This document shows positions 58,770 to 64,000 of a stretch of DNA of 64,000 nt, piece after piece. A model generated the notes under the pieces. That model worked only from the letters and a program-made list of their open reading frames with translations, was not told the DNA's origin and made no database searches. Position 1 is the stretch's first letter; every line of letters begins with the position of its first letter. Both the position numbers and the translations under genes were made by a program. This DNA is from Oidiodendron maius Zn (Eukaryota; Ascomycota; Leotiomycetes; Myxotrichaceae), in assembly GCA_000827325.1 (NCBI GenBank), contig KN832877.1, forward strand, positions 620,001 to 684,000, in the 5' to 3' direction.

Positions 58770-60275
58770 ATGTCTGTCGAAACAATTAACACAATATCTC
58801 CTACCACCAATAAGTCCATTGTAGTCAGAAATGGCATCTCTCCTTCCGAACTCGGCTTGCTTCCTACTCTGGCAACAGAGGCATTCGAGAAATATAAGAC
58901 GACGAAATTAGCAGAGAGAAAGGAGATAGTCAGGAAGGCTCTGAAACTACTTAGTGATAAGCAAGATGAGTTGGCAAAAGAGCTCACCGAACAGATGGGA
59001 AGACCAATCGCCTATACAGCAAAGGAGATAACAACAGCATGCAAGAGGGGAGAGTATCTCCTCAAGATCTGTGACGAGGTGCTGAAAGATACGTATGGCG
59101 AAGCTGAGCGAGGGTTCAAGAGGTTCATCCGAAAGGCTCCAGTTGGGCCAGTTTTGGTACTATTTGCCTGGAATGTGAGTTTATTCTAAAATGCGACGTA
59201 ACACTCTATTGACCGTACATAGTATCCTTACTTGATCCTCGTTAACTCCTTGATTCCCGCTTTGCTGGCTGGCAACTCAGTGATCTTGAAGCCATCTCCG
59301 CAAACTCCTACGATCGTCGAGCATATTTCTGAGATTTTTCTCGCAGCTGGCTTACCACAGAACGTTATACAGTTTTTCCACTGCGGGTCGCCACTTATCA
59401 TCGAAGCAGTCGTGAGGGATCCTAAGATAGCATTGGTTTGCTTTACGGGGTCTGTGGCTGGCGGCCTGGCAGTGCAGAAAGCTGCAGCAGACCGGGTGGT
59501 AAATGTTGGCCTCGAACTCGGCGGCAAGGACCCAGCATACATACGGCCCGATGTTGATGTGGCATGGGCTGCTGAAGAAATTGTTGATGGTGCGGTTTTC
59601 AACTCCGGGCAGAGCTGCTGCAGCATAGAACGCGTCTATGTACATGAACAGATCCACGATCTCTTTGTGGAAAAGATTCAAGCTGTTTTAAAAAGTTACA
59701 AGCTTGGCGATCCCTTTAACCCGGAGACGCATGTTGGACCAGTCATCTCGAAGCGGTCCAAGGCAGCAATCGAAGATCATATTAAGGACGCTTTGGAAAA
59801 AGGCGCCAAGGATGCAACTCCCCAGAATATCTCCTTTGAATCTCCTCCTCCTGATGGGAACTTTGTGAAGCCGACACTTCTTATCAACGTCGATCATAGC
59901 ATGGCTGTCATGACGGAAGAAACGTTTGGTCCTGTGATTCCAGTGATGAAGGTTAAGAGTGATGAAGAAGCTATTCAGTTGATGAATGACAGCGAGTTTG
60001 GTTTAACTGCATCTATATGGACCAAAGACACTGATAGAGGGGCTGTGCTTGCCGAGAACGTCGACGCAGGCACAGTGTTTGTGAACCGTTGCGATTTCCC
60101 AAGTCCCGTAAGCTGTGGCCCTGTTACACTTTCCGAATACTAGTAGCTGACCAAACTCTAGGACCTGGCGTGGACTGGCTGGAAGAACTCTGGAAAGGGT
60201 GTGACATTGAGCAGGTTTGGCTTCGAGCAGTTCGTTAAGTTAAAGAGCTTCCATGTCAAAAATTATCCGAAATAG
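58770..60275 (+). CDS. Aldehyde dehydrogenase (NAD(P)+-dependent, ALDH superfamily)
   Basis: A 467-aa cytosolic-type ALDH, read as join(58770..59174, 59223..60107, 60162..60275), introns of 48 and 54 nt. The oxyanion asparagine is in VLFAWN|YPYL across intron 1. The cofactor motif FTGSVAGG, the general-base glutamate in LELGGKDPAYI and the nucleophilic cysteine in NSGQSCCSIERVYV are all present. EETFGPVIPV and the C-terminal TGWKNSGKG motif complete the fold. The two adjacent cysteines at the active site are seen in several ALDH groups. The group resembles succinate-semialdehyde-like or Msc7-like fungal enzymes, but the aldehyde substrate is not clear. Start at 58770 gives MSVETINTISPTTNK; no targeting signal. 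It is head-to-head with ESF2, only 164 bp apart. Confidence 0.9.
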
Positions 60276-62637
60276 ATGTTATCGGTCTCTTAAACGGGGT
60301 TTGGAGGTTGTACAAAAAACACCCGGAAAGTTAAGGGATCCAGTAGACGGCTACATTACAACAGGATAGACAATCCATGCCCGCCTTTCAGTGTAATCTA
60401 CCAAGGGAAATTGGGAAGCGTTATCTTTTCTTCCAAATTTGGCAGGTGTGTGTAAAATATGCTAGAATGAACTGTAGCATAATCAATGATATGGATTGAA
60501 TCCCGATAATAATGATATGCAAGGGAGCTTGCATATATCCCTCGACCGAACACGAAGCGACAAAATGAATTTTGCATGTAACTAACTTCTCCCTAACAAA
60601 GGAAATTGGCCTTTATCATCATGACAGAAAGGTTACACATTCATCTCCAGTGTCTCGTCAGAGACAGTATGTTGCGGAGGTTACAGAATGTGTGCACCTG
60701 TTAAAGTTCTATATGTTAAAGAAGACTACCACACGGATAATTGTCAATTACACACTGTTATCACCATTGATAATGAATTCTCCATGTTTCGTAGTATACT
60801 TGAAGTGATGATCCTTATGATACTGATCCTGCGAGTGTTATCGACAAATATCACAGGCGGGGAAGTTCCACTTCAAGCTAATGATATGGGGAACTAGCCA
60901 CTGCCCAGGGGAGAAATTCTCTATATCCCTTGCTCGGCTTTCTTGCATAGAAGCTTAATGAATAGTTAGGATTGTTCTATTGCTGCAAGGAGTGCATCGT
61001 GCTTCCAAGCCGTGTTGCATAAGAAAGTAACGCTGAAATCGTCACAAGTGCGTAGCGAGTGATTGCGATCTGCTCCTGCACAGCTCTACAATAGTACTTA
61101 TACCTGTACAACTACCACTGCGTGATTTGAGAGATGGGATATTCTGTGAGTTCTATGAGATAAGATTTATCACGGGTTCATTCATTAGTTGTACGTCTAG
61201 CTCTCGTCTCCGACAAGTTTGTAAAAGGTAAATATATCAACAACAAAATCTATAGTTACTGTTGCTAATAATCGTGGATAGTCTTTGTTTCCTATCTGTA
61301 CGAATTGAATTTTATCTGATTTCAACGGCAAGTGGCAGTGCTTTCAGAAAAATTGCAACACCATATTTCCTCCCAACAATTTATTCCAAGATAATTAAAC
61401 TATACAATCCTACCACTCATCCTGCCTCCGGCCTCCTCTCTCTCTTCTCCTTGCTACTCAATTTGCAAGACTGTCTTATTTCGATAAACTACTCCCATAT
61501 CCAAGATAATGTCGTGTACACAAATTCGAGGATTTGTTTCAAAAGTTAAACGCAATTGCCTTGAGACACTTGGTCTGAAGCAAAAGAATTATAAAACCGT
61601 TAACATTGTACGTTTATTGCTCAAGTATATTTTAAAGAAATTCGGCTGACTCATATCCAGGGCTCTCCCTTCAACTTCCAACAAGGACCTCCAGTGGATA
61701 TTCCTGGCTTCGCGGAGTATGAGTGTGTCCTGCTTTGCTCTCCTTTCTGTTTTAGCGACGCTGACGAATTACACAGCATCTCATTGTTGAGAGAAAAGGC
61801 GATCGCATCCACTGCAATTGCTAACGATAATTCCAATATCGAGATTAACACCGGGTCCGCCTGCTTCAAGAGCTATAGTTTGAATAGCAGGGCAATTGGT
61901 CAAAAAAGGAGAGTGAGCAGAGGATGCCCCCACTAGATATCCTGTATACACATGTTATAGGATCTATATATTTTTAATACTGTGTTATTTCAGGGGAGGT
62001 TTTAATGGCCGTCGACTTGCTTACATGGTCTAGGATGGGAAGTAATTGAATAGTCGCATGTAAGAATTCTATTTGAATTTACTTGATGATAAATTGATCT
62101 TCGCTCGATATCATGATCATTGATGGCAGTCACACGAAAAACCTTTAGCATCGAAGAGCTCCGTCATATCTACGTATACTAGTATAATTGATAACTCTCA
62201 TTGGTTTCAAAAGCTTTCACTTCATGTCGAGCAAATTAAGTACTACCTAGAAGGGTGCTACTGAGAGGCATACGTAATGTAATGCTTTGATAATAATATT
62301 TCGAGACTTTGCACAATAGGAACACACATTAGATCTTGTCTCCTAACTTTTGGTTTTACTATTGCATTTACATCATGATCCGATAGTATCCGGATGCACG
62401 TTCATATCATGCTAATATGCTCAGGAGAGAGCAAACAAATGAGGTGATTAAGGGTCTTGTCACGAATTCTTTGTAAATGCTATAATGACTAGGTATTTAC
62501 ACGATTGATGCAATCTATCTACTCATATTCGCGGCCATTAATTCGTTTATAAACGCCACTAAATGCACCATAGCGACTAAGTGATCACCCCCATATAGTA
62601 GTACATACAAGCTGCGCTTCCATAGGTTTGCCAGTCT
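60276..62637. other. AT-rich interval without supported genes
   Basis: 2.36 kb between two converging genes. Composition is AT-rich with many stops in all frames. The few frames over 60 codons lack recognisable similarity or amino-acid bias of real proteins. No terminal repeats, tRNA-like or rRNA-like sequence was seen. Confidence 0.5.
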
Positions 62638-63684
62638 TCACTTAGACATATTTCGCAAGTTTCGCTCGAACGCATCATCATAATCGCGGTTAGCCTTGTT
62701 GAAGTCTTTAACAGCTTTGGCAGCAACATTCTCCGAATTCTCCGAATTCTTTCCAACCAGCTTGCCGTTCTTAGTGACCTCAGGTGCAGCGTAAGCATAG
62801 CTCGGAGGATCATCCCCTTTGCGCTGAGCATATGTGAACGACTCGGCTCGCTTATTGAGAAAACTTTCCTTGGCGGGTTCTTTTATGCCTTCTTTGATGG
62901 AAAAGATTGCATCCTTAAGAGGATCGACCATCAACTTCATGTGATTTCTGACTTCATCTCTGTCATAGTTCATTCTAGCATAGTCAATATCAGAGATAGG
63001 GTTGTCGTCGAGAAGCTTAGCCATGTTGCGACGAATGTCTTCAAGGGTCTCTGGCTTCTTGAGATGCTGAGCTGAGCCTTGGGAAATGGAACACCGGACG
63101 GATGTAACGCTTAAAGATTGGTCCATGGCTGTGCTAAGAGGAGGAGATGAGCCGAAGTCTGGGTTCCCAAAGCCTGGAGAACCATGATATGGGGATTCAT
63201 CTGCAGCCAGGGCGGAAATAGCAGCAACCTCTTTCTTATTCTTTAGTTCCTCGATAGCCTCCTTCAATTTTGTGGCTGCAAGGAGAACCTTTGCAACATA
63301 GTCGACCTGGTAGTCATAGAGGACTGGAGGTGGGGTAACTCGGCAAGTAGCCTGAGCAGCCACATATTGTGAATTGGACCCGCTGGGAATGAAGCTGTGT
63401 GAAGTAGAAGACACATTCTTATCTGAAAACTGCTGAACATGAGTATCCTGATCGCCAGTGGCCTCCATACCCTCCGTTGCATCATCTTCAGCTACCATAG
63501 GCGTAGATGTCATGCGAACATGAACTCTGTTCAAAGAAAACTGATCGTAGGAGGTTGTTGGAACGCATCCCACTCTACCATGTCCACCTCGCTGGGCATT
63601 TTCAGCTTTCTGTGGACCGTGGAGGGGAGACTTGGATTGTCCAGCCGTGTCCACATCCATGGAGCTCGGATTGTTTGCAGCCAT
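62638..63684 (-). CDS. Unrecognised hypothetical protein
   Basis: Single open frame of 348 codons from the ATG at 63684 (MAANNPSSMDVDTAGQSKS). I do not recognise the family. The first ~110 residues are polar and disordered. A helical stretch YQVDYVAKVLLAATKLKEAI with ELKNKKE lies near residue 130. Another helical segment (PETLEDIRRNMAKLLDDNP) follows at about 215. The C-terminus is charged (KAVKDFNKANRDYDDAFERN), with a small 9-bp repeat near 62728-62750 giving SENSEN. No signal peptide or membrane segment. The length, amino-acid bias and stop-free frame favour a real gene, possibly lineage-specific. Confidence 0.6.
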   Translation of the reverse strand: MAANNPSSMDVDTAGQSKSPLHGPQKAENAQRGGHGRVGCVPTTSYDQFSLNRVHVRMTSTPMVAEDDATEGMEATGDQDTHVQQFSDKNVSSTSHSFIPSGSNSQYVAAQATCRVTPPPVLYDYQVDYVAKVLLAATKLKEAIEELKNKKEVAAISALAADESPYHGSPGFGNPDFGSSPPLSTAMDQSLSVTSVRCSISQGSAQHLKKPETLEDIRRNMAKLLDDNPISDIDYARMNYDRDEVRNHMKLMVDPLKDAIFSIKEGIKEPAKESFLNKRAESFTYAQRKGDDPPSYAYAAPEVTKNGKLVGKNSENSENVAAKAVKDFNKANRDYDDAFERNLRNMSK

Positions 63685-64000
63685 ATTGATACGATGATTT
63701 GCGTCGTATTAGCCTCGATCTATTGCGTCTATAGTGTTAGTATATTGACCGGATGGGAATGGGTTGCGTCGACATACATCGACTTTGTGCAGCTAAATGG
63801 TTTTCGGAAACTTTTCTATCTTTCTTGGATGCAGTGGGCTTGATTTCAGAGATGACTTCGGCAATATTAGCTTCTAATCACAACATTAAGATTCATATGA
63901 GGGCCTACTAGAACCATCGGATTTATATTTTACCGCGCTCATCGTGGCACACTTCACATTTGGGATGGTGGTCGTATTCAAACCTGTAATCCATTAATTT
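63685..64000. other. Window-edge intergenic
   Basis: Upstream flank of the last gene; 316 bp with no recognisable feature before the window ends. Confidence 0.4.

Overview
The window looks like a chromosomal segment of a filamentous ascomycete (Pezizomycotina; Leotiomycetes is a guess). Supporting points are dense protein genes on both strands, short introns (mostly 37-75 nt) with GT..AG ends and CTAAC/CTAAT-like branch points, and strongly fungal gene content: an APSES cell-cycle factor, SidC-type NRPS, SidA, a fungal GYF protein and NMD3. No rRNA, tRNA, CRISPR array or intact mobile element was recognised. All gene structures below were read by hand from splice signals and phase; none has transcript support.

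Left flank (1-10.7 kb): the SCC2/Mis4 cohesin loader (minus, 3' end beyond base 1), an MBP1/Res-type APSES factor (minus, three exons), a divergent LYR/Cup1-like protein (plus) and a GNAT acetyltransferase (minus). A 2-kb gene-poor stretch follows.

Centre (12.8-35.3 kb): a ferrichrome-type intracellular siderophore cluster. It holds a 4842-aa NRPS of SidC/NPS2 type (minus, order A-T-C-A-T-C-T-C-A-T-C-T-C-T-C, no thioesterase), a divergent full-length ABC-B transporter (plus, seven exons) and an L-ornithine N5-monooxygenase of SidA type (plus, three exons). SidA hydroxylates ornithine. A transacylase encoded elsewhere should acylate it. The NRPS would join three hydroxamates with small amino acids and cyclise them, and the ABC protein probably moves the product or its precursors. 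Three copies of ATCTGATAA lie within 53 bp, and one ATCAGATAA lies further on, between the transporter and sidA. One more copy lies in the NRPS/ABC divergent promoter. These match the published SreA-type iron-GATA consensus ATCWGATAA, so iron repression of the whole cluster is the leading inference.

Right flank (35.5-64 kb): TTC27/Emw1-like TPR protein (minus), GYF-domain protein (minus), a 3-kb gene-poor stretch, a Pro/Gln-rich glycine-zipper protein with a His-rich tail (plus), TRIP4/ASC-1 homologue carrying an apparent single-base frameshift (minus), HRI-like eIF2-alpha kinase (minus), an unrecognised basic protein (plus), TauD-type dioxygenase (minus), NMD3 (plus), ESF2 (minus), aldehyde dehydrogenase (plus), 2.4 kb without genes, and an unrecognised protein (minus). 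These are mostly housekeeping genes for ribosome biogenesis, translation control and chromosome cohesion; the siderophore genes are the specialised insert.
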